Part shown: positions 45,041 through 53,552 of the stretch, one piece after another | Layout: each line of letters begins with the position of its first letter | How positions within the stretch are numbered: the stretch's first letter is position 1 | Assembly (NCBI RefSeq): GCF_002252475.1 | Contig: NZ_NNRK01000033.1 | Coordinates: forward strand, 124,001-188,000 | DNA length: 64,000 bases | Direction: 5' to 3' | DNA from: Brucella rhizosphaerae | GTDB lineage: Bacteria; Pseudomonadota; Alphaproteobacteria; Rhizobiales; Rhizobiaceae | Notes under the pieces: generated by a model | Database searches by the model: none | What the model was told of the DNA's origin: nothing | What the model saw: only the letters and a program-made list of their open reading frames with translations | Position numbers and translations under genes: made by a program

Positions 45041-45823
45041 TCAGTCACGACGCTGTGCCGCGCTTATTATATTCAGGCCCAACGCCATGTAAGGCGCAAG
45101 CACATCTTCATCGACATCGTCTTCAACAGCCATGACATTCACATCATCCAGTGAGATGACATCATGGGCAGCAACTGTACCAAGCTTTTCTGTGGTGATA
45201 GCGAGGGCAACTTTACGGCTGCGACCTGCAATCACCCGCTTGAATTCTGCATCTTCCAGATGAAGCGCGGTTACGCCTATTTCTGCCGCCATACCGCAAG
45301 CACCCAGCACGCAGAGATCAGGTCGCACCAGCTCTGCATCGCGCAAAGCACGAGCCCCCACCGCCGCACTGACACGGCGGTCGACAGGCCCTCCGATCAT
45401 GATCACATCGATCTTTTCTGATTGCAGAAGAATAGCAGCGATTGACGGTGTGTTGGTGACAACGGTCAACGGATCGCCGCGCTCCACCAGCAAACGGGCA
45501 AGAGCAAGATTTGCTGATGACGAATCCAGAAACACCGTCATGTCCGGCTCGATCAACCCGGCTAAAGCCATAGCCAGTGCTGCTTTTGCTTCAGGCCTTT
45601 CGCAATCGCGCTCGGCAAGTGGCGCATAGGAAGGTGCCGCCTTCAATGCTCCACCATAGACACGTTTGCAAAGACCCGCAGCCGCCATCTCACGCAGATC
45701 ACGGCGGATCGTATCTTCCGAAACCCCAAAAGTATCTGCAAGTTCACTGGCCAGCACACGTCCGGTCTGATCCAGCAATTCCTGAATCCGTGCCTGTCTC
45801 TCGTGCAATAAAAGCTCTGTCAT
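45041..45823 (-). CDS. DeoR family transcription regulator
   Basis: A 260-residue DeoR/GlpR-type repressor. N-terminal HTH: RQARIQELLDQTGRVLASEL, then FGVSEDTIRRDLREMAAAGL; a C-terminal sugar-phosphate-sensing domain carries FLDSSSANLALARLL, NTPSIAAIL and IGGPVDRRVSAAVG. It probably controls itself and the downstream MFS gene. The start at 45823 follows AGGAAAG. Direct repeats that may be its operator lie 25-60 bp upstream. Confidence 0.92.
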   Translation of the reverse strand: MTELLLHERQARIQELLDQTGRVLASELADTFGVSEDTIRRDLREMAAAGLCKRVYGGALKAAPSYAPLAERDCERPEAKAALAMALAGLIEPDMTVFLDSSSANLALARLLVERGDPLTVVTNTPSIAAILLQSEKIDVIMIGGPVDRRVSAAVGARALRDAELVRPDLCVLGACGMAAEIGVTALHLEDAEFKRVIAGRSRKVALAITTEKLGTVAAHDVISLDDVNVMAVEDDVDEDVLAPYMALGLNIISAAQRRD

Positions 45824-45844
45824 TGTTGCTTTCCTATCAACACG

Positions 45845-45886
45845 CATAAACATGCATGAATCGGTATAAACGTGCATAGCAGATTT
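45845..45886 (-). promoter_or_regulatory. Putative DeoR operator, direct repeats
   Basis: On the minus strand GCACGTTTATACC and GCATGTTTATGCG are two direct half-sites, 21 bp apart, just upstream of the DeoR gene. Direct-repeat operators are common for this family. Confidence 0.45.
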
Positions 45887-45909
45887 CTATAGCGGCGCAA
45901 GGCAAAAGA

Positions 45910-45941
45910 AAGCGCCGCACCCTTTGCAGGACGCGGCGCTT
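45910..45941 (-). terminator. pyc terminator
   Basis: AAGCGCCGC / GCGGCGCTT arms; on the minus strand TCTTTTGCC follows. Confidence 0.8.
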
Positions 45942-45964
45942 GGAAATTCTGAAAACGTGGTCGA

Positions 45965-48900
45965 TTATTCAGCGTAAGTGATCAACAGGTCTTTCGCATC
46001 GATCTGTTCACCCGGACGCACCAGCACCTCGGCAATTGCACCATCGCGTTCTGCACGCAGAGCGGTTTCCATCTTCATGGCTTCAATGGAAAGCAGCACA
46101 TCGCCTGCCTTCACACTCTGTCCCTGCGAAATAGCAACCGTAGACACAACACCCGGCATCGGCGCGCCGACATGCTTGTCATTGCCCAGCTCCGCCTTGC
46201 GTTTGACACCGCCCGACGCTCCCTTTGCGCGGTTAGGCACCTTCACGCGGCGCGGCTGGCCATTCAACTCGAAGAATACGGTGACCAGGCCCTTCTCGTC
46301 CGTCTCGCTCATCGCCTGATTGACGATGACAAGTGTCTTGCCGCGCTCCAGATCGACGAAGACTTCTTCTTCAGCCTTCAGACCATAGAAATAGACTGGC
46401 GTTGGCAAAACACTGGTCGGGCCATAGTTTTCCTGTGCCGCCGCATAGTCGGTAAAGACCTTTGGATACATCAGCGAAGACGCAAACTCCTGATCACTGA
46501 TTTCGCGGCCAACCGTTTCCTCGACCGACTTGCGTTCTGCATCAAGATCAGCCGCTGGAAGCAACGAACCCGGGCGCACCGTGAACGGCTTTTCGTCTTT
46601 CAGCACTTTTTTCTGAAGCGCCTTCGGCCAGCCCGATGGCGGCTGACCAAGATCGCCACGCATCATCGAAACAACAGAATCCGGGAACGCGATATCCTTG
46701 TCCGGGTTTTCAACATCGGCGGTGGTGAGGTCCTGAGAAACCATCATCAGCGCCATATCGCCCACCACCTTGGAGGATGGTGTGACCTTGACGATATCGC
46801 CAAACATGCGGTTCACATCGGCATAGGCCTGCGCCACTTCATGCCAGCGGGTTTCAAGCCCCAGTGAACGCGCCTGTTCTTTGAGGTTCGTAAACTGACC
46901 ACCCGGCATTTCGTGAAGATAGACTTCCGAAGCCGGTCCCTTCAGATCACTTTCAAAGGCCGCATACTGATTGCGCACCGCTTCCCAATAGAAGGAAATG
47001 CGGCGGATCGTTTCGGTATCAAGGCCCGGATCGCGCTCCGAACCATGCAGGGCCTCGACAATCGAACCAAGGCAAGGCTGCGAAGTGTTGCCGGAGAAGG
47101 CATCCATTGCCGCGTCAATCGCATCAACACCCGCATCGACCGCCGCAAGTACGGTCGCAGCCGAAATGCCAGACGTATCATGGGTGTGGAAGTGGATCGG
47201 CAGATCGGTTTCTTCACGCAGCGCCTTGAACAGCACGCGAGCAGCCGCAGGCTTCAACAGCCCCGCCATATCCTTGAGCGCGATGATATGTGCGCCAGCC
47301 TTTTCAACCTGCTTGGCCAGGTCAACATAATATTTGAGGTCGTATTTGGCGCGGTCCGGATTGAGGATATCGCCGGTGTAGCAGATGGCTGCTTCGCAGA
47401 GCTTATCTTCTTCCAGCACCGCATCCATCGACACACGCATATTCTCAACCCAGTTGAGGCTGTCAAACACACGGAAGATATCCATGCCGCCACGTGCAGC
47501 CTCGCGGACAAAATACTTCACCACATTGTCAGGATAAGACTTGTAGCCAACGCCGTTAGCCCCGCGCAGAAGCATCTGCAACAGAATGTTCGGAGCACCC
47601 TCGCGCACCATTGCCAGACGCTCCCACGGATCTTCCGTCAGGAAGCGCATGGAGACGTCGAATGTCGCCCCACCCCAGCATTCCAGTGAGAACAGGTTCG
47701 GCAGCGCCTGCGCATAGGCATTCGCCACGCGCGCAATATCATAGGTGCGCACGCGCGTCGCCAGCAACGATTGGTGACCATCACGCATAGTCGTGTCTGT
47801 CATGAGAACGCGCTTTTCGTTGCGCATCCATTCGGCAAACTTCTTCGGTCCAAGCTTGTCGAGCAACTGCTTGGTGCCATCCACAACCGGACGATCCCCA
47901 AACCAGGGCACTACAGGCTTTGCAGCATCTTGCGATGGCTCGGCGCGACCTTTGGTTTCAGGATGACCATTGACCGTGACATCAGCAATATAAGTCAAAA
48001 GCTTGGTCGCACGGTCCTGACGCTTCATATGGGTGAAGAGCTCAGGCGTCGTATCGATAAAGCGCGTCGTATATTCATTCGCCTGGAAGCTCGGATGATT
48101 GATGATCGCTTCCACGAAGGTGAGGTTCGTCGCCACACCGCGAATACGGAATTCGCGCAGGGCACGATCCATACGGCGGATAGCTTCCAGCGGCGTCGCA
48201 CCCGATGCCGTTACCTTCACCAGCAACGGATCATAATAGCGCGTGATGACCGCGCCCGAATAGGCCGTGCCGCCATCAAGGCGAATGCCGAAACCTGATG
48301 CTGAGCGATAGGCCTGAATGCGGCCATAGTCGGGAATGAAGTTGTGCTCGGGATCTTCCGTCGTGATACGGCACTGCAGTGCATGGCCGTTAAGACGAAT
48401 ATCCTTCTGTTCAGGCACACCCGATTCGGGCATACCAATCGCAAAGCCCTCCAGAATATGGATTTGTGCCTTGACGATATCGATCCCCGTCACTTCTTCC
48501 GTAACGGTGTGCTCCACCTGAATACGCGGGTTCACTTCGATGAAGTAGAACTTGCCCGTATCGGCATCCATCAAAAATTCGACAGTACCCGCACCGATAT
48601 AATCGGTAGCATGGGCAATCTTCAGCGCATGTCCGGCCAGTTCCTGGCGCTGCGCGTCATTGAGATAAGGTGCTGGTGCACGCTCAACGACTTTCTGATT
48701 GCGGCGCTGGATCGAACAATCGCGCTCATAAAGGTGAACCGCATTGCCGTGCGTATCACCCAAAATCTGCACTTCAACGTGGCGGGCACGCTCAACGAGC
48801 TTTTCCAGATAGACCTCGTCCTTACCGAAAGCAGCTTTGGCTTCACGCTTGGCTTCGGACACTTCACGAGCAAGATCTTCCTCTGCGTGGATGGCGCGCA

Positions 48901-49426
48901 TACCGCGACCGCCACCACCCCACGAGGCTTTCAGCATCAAAGGATAACCGATCCTGGAGGCAAGCTTCTTCACTTCTTCAATGTCATCAGGAAGTGGATC
49001 GGTCGCAGGCACCACAGGCACACCAATCTCGATAGCAAGATTGCGCGCAGCTACCTTGTTGCCAAGACGGCGCATGGTTTCAGGCTTGGGGCCAATGAAG
49101 ATAATGCCGTTTTCAGCGCAAGCATCCGCGAATTCAGGGCTCTCTGACAACAGGCCATAGCCTGGATGAATAGCATCTGCGCCTGAAATCTTGGCGACGC
49201 GGATGATTTCATCAATCGACAAATAGCTTTCAATCGGACCGAGATCGCGCTCCAGATGCGGTCCACGACCGACCTGATAGCTCTCATCCGCTTTAAAACG
49301 ATGCAGCGAAAGTTTGTCTTCCTCAGCCCATATCGCAACCGTTTTTATGCCAAGCTCGTTGGCTGCACGGAACACGCGGATGGCAATCTCTGAACGATTG
49401 GCGACCAGTATTTTACGGATGGACAA
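45965..49426 (-). CDS. pyc: Pyruvate carboxylase
   Basis: A 1153-residue, single-chain biotin enzyme that makes oxaloacetate from pyruvate, bicarbonate and ATP. Domains in order: biotin carboxylase (about 1-450; KILVANRSEIAIRVFRAA, GGGGRGMR, EVNPRIQVEHTVTEE), carboxyltransferase (about 530-840; TTMRDGHQSLLATRVR, FHTHDTSG), PC tetramerisation region, and biotinyl carrier (EAMKMET, lysine near 1116). I start at the TTG at 49426 because GGGAG lies 7 bp upstream and the family begins MSIRKILVANRSE; the in-frame TTG at 49447 has no site. Neighbours do not share its function. Confidence 0.97.
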   Translation of the reverse strand: MSIRKILVANRSEIAIRVFRAANELGIKTVAIWAEEDKLSLHRFKADESYQVGRGPHLERDLGPIESYLSIDEIIRVAKISGADAIHPGYGLLSESPEFADACAENGIIFIGPKPETMRRLGNKVAARNLAIEIGVPVVPATDPLPDDIEEVKKLASRIGYPLMLKASWGGGGRGMRAIHAEEDLAREVSEAKREAKAAFGKDEVYLEKLVERARHVEVQILGDTHGNAVHLYERDCSIQRRNQKVVERAPAPYLNDAQRQELAGHALKIAHATDYIGAGTVEFLMDADTGKFYFIEVNPRIQVEHTVTEEVTGIDIVKAQIHILEGFAIGMPESGVPEQKDIRLNGHALQCRITTEDPEHNFIPDYGRIQAYRSASGFGIRLDGGTAYSGAVITRYYDPLLVKVTASGATPLEAIRRMDRALREFRIRGVATNLTFVEAIINHPSFQANEYTTRFIDTTPELFTHMKRQDRATKLLTYIADVTVNGHPETKGRAEPSQDAAKPVVPWFGDRPVVDGTKQLLDKLGPKKFAEWMRNEKRVLMTDTTMRDGHQSLLATRVRTYDIARVANAYAQALPNLFSLECWGGATFDVSMRFLTEDPWERLAMVREGAPNILLQMLLRGANGVGYKSYPDNVVKYFVREAARGGMDIFRVFDSLNWVENMRVSMDAVLEEDKLCEAAICYTGDILNPDRAKYDLKYYVDLAKQVEKAGAHIIALKDMAGLLKPAAARVLFKALREETDLPIHFHTHDTSGISAATVLAAVDAGVDAIDAAMDAFSGNTSQPCLGSIVEALHGSERDPGLDTETIRRISFYWEAVRNQYAAFESDLKGPASEVYLHEMPGGQFTNLKEQARSLGLETRWHEVAQAYADVNRMFGDIVKVTPSSKVVGDMALMMVSQDLTTADVENPDKDIAFPDSVVSMMRGDLGQPPSGWPKALQKKVLKDEKPFTVRPGSLLPAADLDAERKSVEETVGREISDQEFASSLMYPKVFTDYAAAQENYGPTSVLPTPVYFYGLKAEEEVFVDLERGKTLVIVNQAMSETDEKGLVTVFFELNGQPRRVKVPNRAKGASGGVKRKAELGNDKHVGAPMPGVVSTVAISQGQSVKAGDVLLSIEAMKMETALRAERDGAIAEVLVRPGEQIDAKDLLITYAE

Positions 49427-49521
49427 GGCAGGTCTCCCGGGCTGCAATGATAAATGTGCCTTTGCTTAACCCGCAAAATGGGCAAGCGCAAACAAACTGT
49501 GCATTCAGGAGATAAAAACAA

Positions 49522-49546
49522 AATGCCCGACCAAAAGTCGGGCATT
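49522..49546 (-). terminator. Terminator between livJ-1 and pyc
   Basis: AATGCCCGAC, CAAAA, GTCGGGCATT; TTTTGTTTTTATC follows on the minus strand. It lies about 135 bp past the upstream livJ stop, so it could also be a pyc leader attenuator. Confidence 0.75.
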
Positions 49547-49678
49547 CTGCCAAAATTTAAAGCAAATTATGCTAATATATGAGGCAGTCTGCACAATGTT
49601 ACTGAAGAAATAGTCTCTTCAGCTATTCACGCATGTTGCAGACCACTGCTCAAACAGGTGAGTCTGACTCAAGAAGCC

Positions 49679-50797
49679 CTATTTCTTCTGGAAGTAGTTA
49701 TACTTGCCATCATCGCCCTTGCGCCACTCGAACATGACATAAGGCGAAAGGCTTGGATCGCCCTTTGCATCATAGGATACATCGCCAAGCACGGTCTTGA
49801 ACGGACCCTTGCTCTTCATTGCTTCGGCCACCGACTGCGGGTCGTTGTTTCCGGCAGCGTTCGCAGCATCCACCAGCGACTGAACACCGGCATAAGCATA
49901 GAAGGTGTAAGCCTCAGGTTCAAAACCCTTGTCACGGAATGCCTTGATCAGATCGGCATTGGCCGCGTCGTCGCGAGGATCCGGGCCGAACGTGTTCAGA
50001 ACACCCGAAACAGCATCACCAGCAATAGAGGCCAGTTCGTTGGATACAATGCCGTCACCGGAAATGAACTGGGCCTTCAGGCTTTGATCAGCCATCTGAC
50101 GGATGATCAGACCGGCTTCCGGGTGCATACCACCCCAATAAACGGCAGTGATGCCTGAGGCCTTCATTTTCGAGATCAGAGCCGAGAAATCCTTGTCGCC
50201 CTGATTGATGCCTTCGTAAAGCGTCTCTTCCTTGCCATTGGCATTAAGAGACTTCTTCGTTTCATCGGCAAGACCCTGACCATACGGCGTTTTGTCGTGC
50301 AGGATGGCGACTTTGCCGTCCTTGTAATTGTCGGCAATGTACTTGCCCGCAACAATGCCCTGCTGATCATCACGACGGCAGGTACGGAAGGTGTTCCACA
50401 ATTCACGCTCGGTGAAGGTTGGATTGGTGGTGCCCGGCGCAATCATCAGCACACCGTTTTCAGCATAAATATCCGATGTCGGAATGCTGACGCCCGAATT
50501 GAAATGACCGATTACGAACTGAACGCCGTCTCCGACGAACTTGTTGGCAACCGAAATTCCCTGACGAGGATCGGCAGCATCATCGCCATAAACGATCGTG
50601 ATCTGCTCGCCATTCATGCCGCCCTTGGCGTTGGCTTCTGCAACAGCCGCCTCGACGCCGCGCTTGATCTGGTCGCCATAAGCCGCCTGACCGCCCGTCA
50701 GCGGCGCACCAACACCCACCAGCACGTCAGCGAAAGAGGCTCCACCCATTGCAACCAGTGCAGAAAGGCATACGCCGCAGAATAAGGACTTTTTCAT
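49679..50797 (-). CDS. livJ: Branched-chain amino acid ABC transporter binding protein (copy 1)
   Basis: A 372-residue periplasmic binding protein of the LivJ type (Leu/Ile/Val, sometimes Thr or Ala). Signal peptide [20 protein letters not shown], cleavage after SFA. Mature start [54 protein letters not shown], and [20 protein letters not shown]. The ATG at 50797 follows GGGAGTAATTGAA. It is about 70% identical by eye to the next gene upstream, a tandem paralogue with separate terminators on each. Confidence 0.93.
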   Translation of the reverse strand: MKKSLFCGVCLSALVAMGGASFADVLVGVGAPLTGGQAAYGDQIKRGVEAAVAEANAKGGMNGEQITIVYGDDAADPRQGISVANKFVGDGVQFVIGHFNSGVSIPTSDIYAENGVLMIAPGTTNPTFTERELWNTFRTCRRDDQQGIVAGKYIADNYKDGKVAILHDKTPYGQGLADETKKSLNANGKEETLYEGINQGDKDFSALISKMKASGITAVYWGGMHPEAGLIIRQMADQSLKAQFISGDGIVSNELASIAGDAVSGVLNTFGPDPRDDAANADLIKAFRDKGFEPEAYTFYAYAGVQSLVDAANAAGNNDPQSVAEAMKSKGPFKTVLGDVSYDAKGDPSLSPYVMFEWRKGDDGKYNYFQKK

Positions 50798-51110
50798 TTC
50801 AATTACTCCCATTGAACAACGATCTCCGAACCGAGTTCCGGAGCCGTCAATTCCACTGGACGAGAGTTTTCAACGTGCCGTTGTTGCGAGCGGCAGACAT
50901 CACCAGACGTGGTATAAATCCTCGTCCCATGAATACTCCCCAATGCCCTCGCCTCTCCTCCAGGGAACGAATTGCTCACCGTGATTTACACCGAACAATA
51001 TCGTTGCATTAGGTAAAATGACTTGCGTTGCTCTTGTCCACCCTCTTTATTAGCTAATTATGATGCTCTTTTCGCATGACATCATGCATCGAAATAATTC
51101 ATTAAATAAA
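50798..51110. other. Gap between the two livJ paralogues
   Basis: About 310 bp carrying the promoter of livJ copy 1, ended by the terminator of copy 2. No gene supported; the ORF at 50749-51012 on the plus strand is antisense and noncoding in appearance. Confidence 0.4.
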
Positions 51111-51135
51111 AATGCCCGGCACATGACCGGGCATT
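51111..51135 (-). terminator. Terminator of livJ copy 2
   Basis: AATGCCCGG / CCGGGCATT arms, loop CACATGA; TTTTTATTTAAT follows on the minus strand. Confidence 0.85.
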
Positions 51136-51167
51136 CTCTGGCTTAACGAAACAATACAGCAGAAAGA

Positions 51168-52283
51168 TTATTGCTGAATGTAATTATATTTCCCGTCAGC
51201 GCCCTTTTCCCACTTATACATTACGTAACCTGGAAGTTTCGGATCGCCCTTCTCATCATAGGAAAGATCGCCCAACACGGTTGGGAACGGACCTTTTTCT
51301 CTCAGAGCTTTGGCAATTTCCTGTGGGTCGTTGCTGCCAGCAGCCTTTGCAGCACCTGCAAGCGACTGAACGGCTGCATAGGAATAAAGCGTATAAGCTT
51401 CTGGTTCAAAGCCCGCATCGCGGAACTTCTTGACGAGTTCAGCATTTCCCGGGGCATTGCGTGGATCCGGGCCAAATGTGTTCAGCGTACCTTCAACCGC
51501 AGGACCTGCAATCGAAGCCAGCTCGTTGGAGACAATACCATCGCCCGAAATGAACTGCGCCTTCAGACCCTGATCAGCGAGCTGACGGATGATGAGACCG
51601 GCTTCCGGGTGGAGACCACCCCAGTAGACAACCGTCACACCGGCTTGCTTCATTTTAGCGATCAAAGCGGAGAAGTCCTTTTCGCCGACGTTTACGCCTT
51701 CGTAAAGTGTTTCTTTCGTGCCAAGTTCGTTGAGCTTCTTCTTGGTTTCGTCGGCAAGACCCTGACCATAAGGCGTTTTGTCGTGGATCACAGCAATCTT
51801 GGCATCTTTGAAGTTGTCGAAGATGTACTGGCCGGCAACGATGCCCTGTTGATCATCACGACCGCAGGTACGGAAAGTGTTCCACAGACCGCGTTCGGTA
51901 TAGACTGGGTTGGTTGCAGCTGGCGAGATTTCGAGAATGCCGTTTTCGGCATAGACTTCAGAAGCCGGGATCGAAACACCGGAATTGAAGTGGCCGATCA
52001 CGTATTTTACGCCGTCAGCAGCGAACTTGTTGGCAACGGAAATACCCTGCTTCGGATCCGACACGTCGTCTCCGAGCGTGATTGTGATCTTTTCGCCATT
52101 GATGCCGCCGGCGTCGTTGATTTCCTTGATTGCAGCTTCAGCACCCTTTTGAATCTGAGCACCATAAACAGCATTCGGACCGGTCAGCGGTGCGCCAATG
52201 CCCAACAGTACATCTGCCCAAGCCGAGCCACTGAAAGCCATCACTGCTGCAAGAGCAACGCCTGAGAAAAGCGATTTCTTCAT
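51168..52283 (-). CDS. livJ: Branched-chain amino acid ABC transporter binding protein (copy 2)
   Basis: A 371-residue paralogue of the downstream gene. Signal peptide [20 protein letters not shown], cleavage after AWA; mature [40 protein letters not shown] and [19 protein letters not shown] match copy 1 in register. It lies between the liv permease/ATPase operon terminator and its own terminator, so it is expressed separately at high level, as binding proteins usually are. Differences in the ligand pocket are likely to give different amino acid preference. Confidence 0.93.
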   Translation of the reverse strand: MKKSLFSGVALAAVMAFSGSAWADVLLGIGAPLTGPNAVYGAQIQKGAEAAIKEINDAGGINGEKITITLGDDVSDPKQGISVANKFAADGVKYVIGHFNSGVSIPASEVYAENGILEISPAATNPVYTERGLWNTFRTCGRDDQQGIVAGQYIFDNFKDAKIAVIHDKTPYGQGLADETKKKLNELGTKETLYEGVNVGEKDFSALIAKMKQAGVTVVYWGGLHPEAGLIIRQLADQGLKAQFISGDGIVSNELASIAGPAVEGTLNTFGPDPRNAPGNAELVKKFRDAGFEPEAYTLYSYAAVQSLAGAAKAAGSNDPQEIAKALREKGPFPTVLGDLSYDEKGDPKLPGYVMYKWEKGADGKYNYIQQ

Positions 52284-52399
52284 TACTTGAACTCCCGATT
52301 ATAGTTACCCCGAAACGATGTTTTTGCATCGCCTTATTATCTTGCTGATTAGCCAGCAATATCTACGCTGAACCTGTTTTTCAGCGTGATCTTTTTAAA

Positions 52400-52428
52400 A
52401 AAGCTCCGCCGCATAACGGCGAAGCTTT
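52400..52428. terminator. Terminator of the liv operon
   Basis: AAAGCTCCGCCG / CGGCGAAGCTTT arms with one mismatch around CATAA; a run of T follows on the minus strand. It lies 4 bp past the DUF6867 gene stop. Confidence 0.8.
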
Positions 52429-52431
52429 GAA

Positions 52432-52776
52432 TTATTTTGCCTTCCAGCTGAGAGGCGAAGCTTTTTCATAAAGCCAGTTATACTGACGGACCATTTGCTT
52501 GGTACGGGTAAAACGATACCCCACCGTGCCAATGATCATCAGCACGATCACATCAACCAGATAATAGTGCAGCGAAAGCAGCGTGCCTTCAAACAAAGCA
52601 TAGTGGATGAACCGCACCGCTGCACCCAAAGGGATGAGATAGAGCAGCAGCTGCGGATAGGTTCGCCAGGTCTGCGCACAGGCACGACCAGTCATCCACG
52701 CCGCCCAACCGCCCAAAAGGCAGGTGATGAGAAAAAACAACCAGAATGACGGTTCTTCGTAGAGAATTCCCTGCAT
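52432..52776 (-). CDS. DUF6867-like membrane protein in the liv operon
   Basis: A 114-residue protein with three or four hydrophobic segments (SFWLFFLITCLLGGWAAWMT, LLLYLIPLGAAVRFIHYALF, YYLVDVIVLMIIGTVGYRF) and a basic C terminus. GGWAAWMTGRACAQTWR is the clearest motif. I believe it is the DUF6867 family that accompanies liv operons in Hyphomicrobiales; its function is unknown, perhaps an accessory or small permease partner. It lies 12 bp after livF and ends the operon. Confidence 0.75.
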   Translation of the reverse strand: MQGILYEEPSFWLFFLITCLLGGWAAWMTGRACAQTWRTYPQLLLYLIPLGAAVRFIHYALFEGTLLSLHYYLVDVIVLMIIGTVGYRFTRTKQMVRQYNWLYEKASPLSWKAK

Positions 52777-52787
52777 GATTTTTCTCC

Positions 52788-53552
52788 TTAATGCCTTCCG
52801 CCTTCGAGATAGGCGGCACGCACTTCTGGGTCAGCCAGCAATTCGCGGCCAGCGCCGCTCATCGTGATTGATCCATTCACCATAACATAACCGCGATCAG
52901 CAAGCTTGAGCGCACCAAAAGCATTTTGCTCGACGAGAAACACGGTCAGACCCTGCGTACGATTGAGCTCCTTGATGGCCTCGAAGATCTGCTTGACAAT
53001 AAGCGGAGCAAGACCGAGCGACGGCTCATCAAGCAGCAGAAGCTTCGGACGCGCCATCAGCGCGCGGGCAATAGCCAGCATCTGCTGCTCACCACCTGAA
53101 AGTGTACCACCGCGCTGTGTGACGCGCTCTTTCAGACGCGGAAACAGATCGAACATCAGCGCAACATCTTCTTCAAAATATTGCTGATGATCGAGGCTTG
53201 CACCCATCTGAAGGTTTTCCAGAACCGTCATGCGTGGGAAAATACGGCGGCCTTCCGGCGACTGCGCAATGCGGAGCTTTGCGATCTCATGCGGCGGCAT
53301 CGACGTGATGTCCTTACCGCCAAAGAGAATACGGCCAGTGCGGGCACGTGGTGAACCAAAGATGGTCATCATTAGCGTGGATTTACCAGCACCGTTCGCG
53401 CCGATGAGTGCTACGATTTCACCCTCATTAACCGTCAGATCGATGCCCTTCAGAGCACGAATATTGCCGTAATAGGTTTCGACCTTTTCAACGGCCAGAA
53501 GCGGTTGGCGGGTCTGCATGGTTTCAGCCTGCATGGTTTCAGCCTGCATCAT
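52788..53552 (-). CDS. livF: Branched-chain amino acid ABC transporter ATPase LivF
   Basis: A 254-residue ATPase. Walker A GANGAGKSTLM, signature LSGGEQQMLAIARAL, Walker B LLLDEPSLGLAPLIV. LivF-type features VETYYGNIRALKGIDL and PHEIAKLRIAQSPEGRRIFP are clear. The N terminus reads MMQAETMQAETMQTR: a 15-bp unit is duplicated, giving four in-frame ATGs (53552, 53549, 53534, 53519). The AAGGGAAGCG site favours the first pair. The livG stop overlaps its first ATG (ATGA). Confidence 0.95.
   Translation of the reverse strand: MMQAETMQAETMQTRQPLLAVEKVETYYGNIRALKGIDLTVNEGEIVALIGANGAGKSTLMMTIFGSPRARTGRILFGGKDITSMPPHEIAKLRIAQSPEGRRIFPRMTVLENLQMGASLDHQQYFEEDVALMFDLFPRLKERVTQRGGTLSGGEQQMLAIARALMARPKLLLLDEPSLGLAPLIVKQIFEAIKELNRTQGLTVFLVEQNAFGALKLADRGYVMVNGSITMSGAGRELLADPEVRAAYLEGGRH

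Noticed and set aside
46172-49147. Several 170-270-codon plus-strand ORFs within pyc
   Set aside because: Antisense shadows of pyruvate carboxylase; His/Arg-rich and without motifs.
51171-52265. 364-codon plus-strand ORF antisense to livJ copy 2
   Set aside because: Mirrors the codon structure of a strongly supported binding protein; no recognisable domain or start signal.
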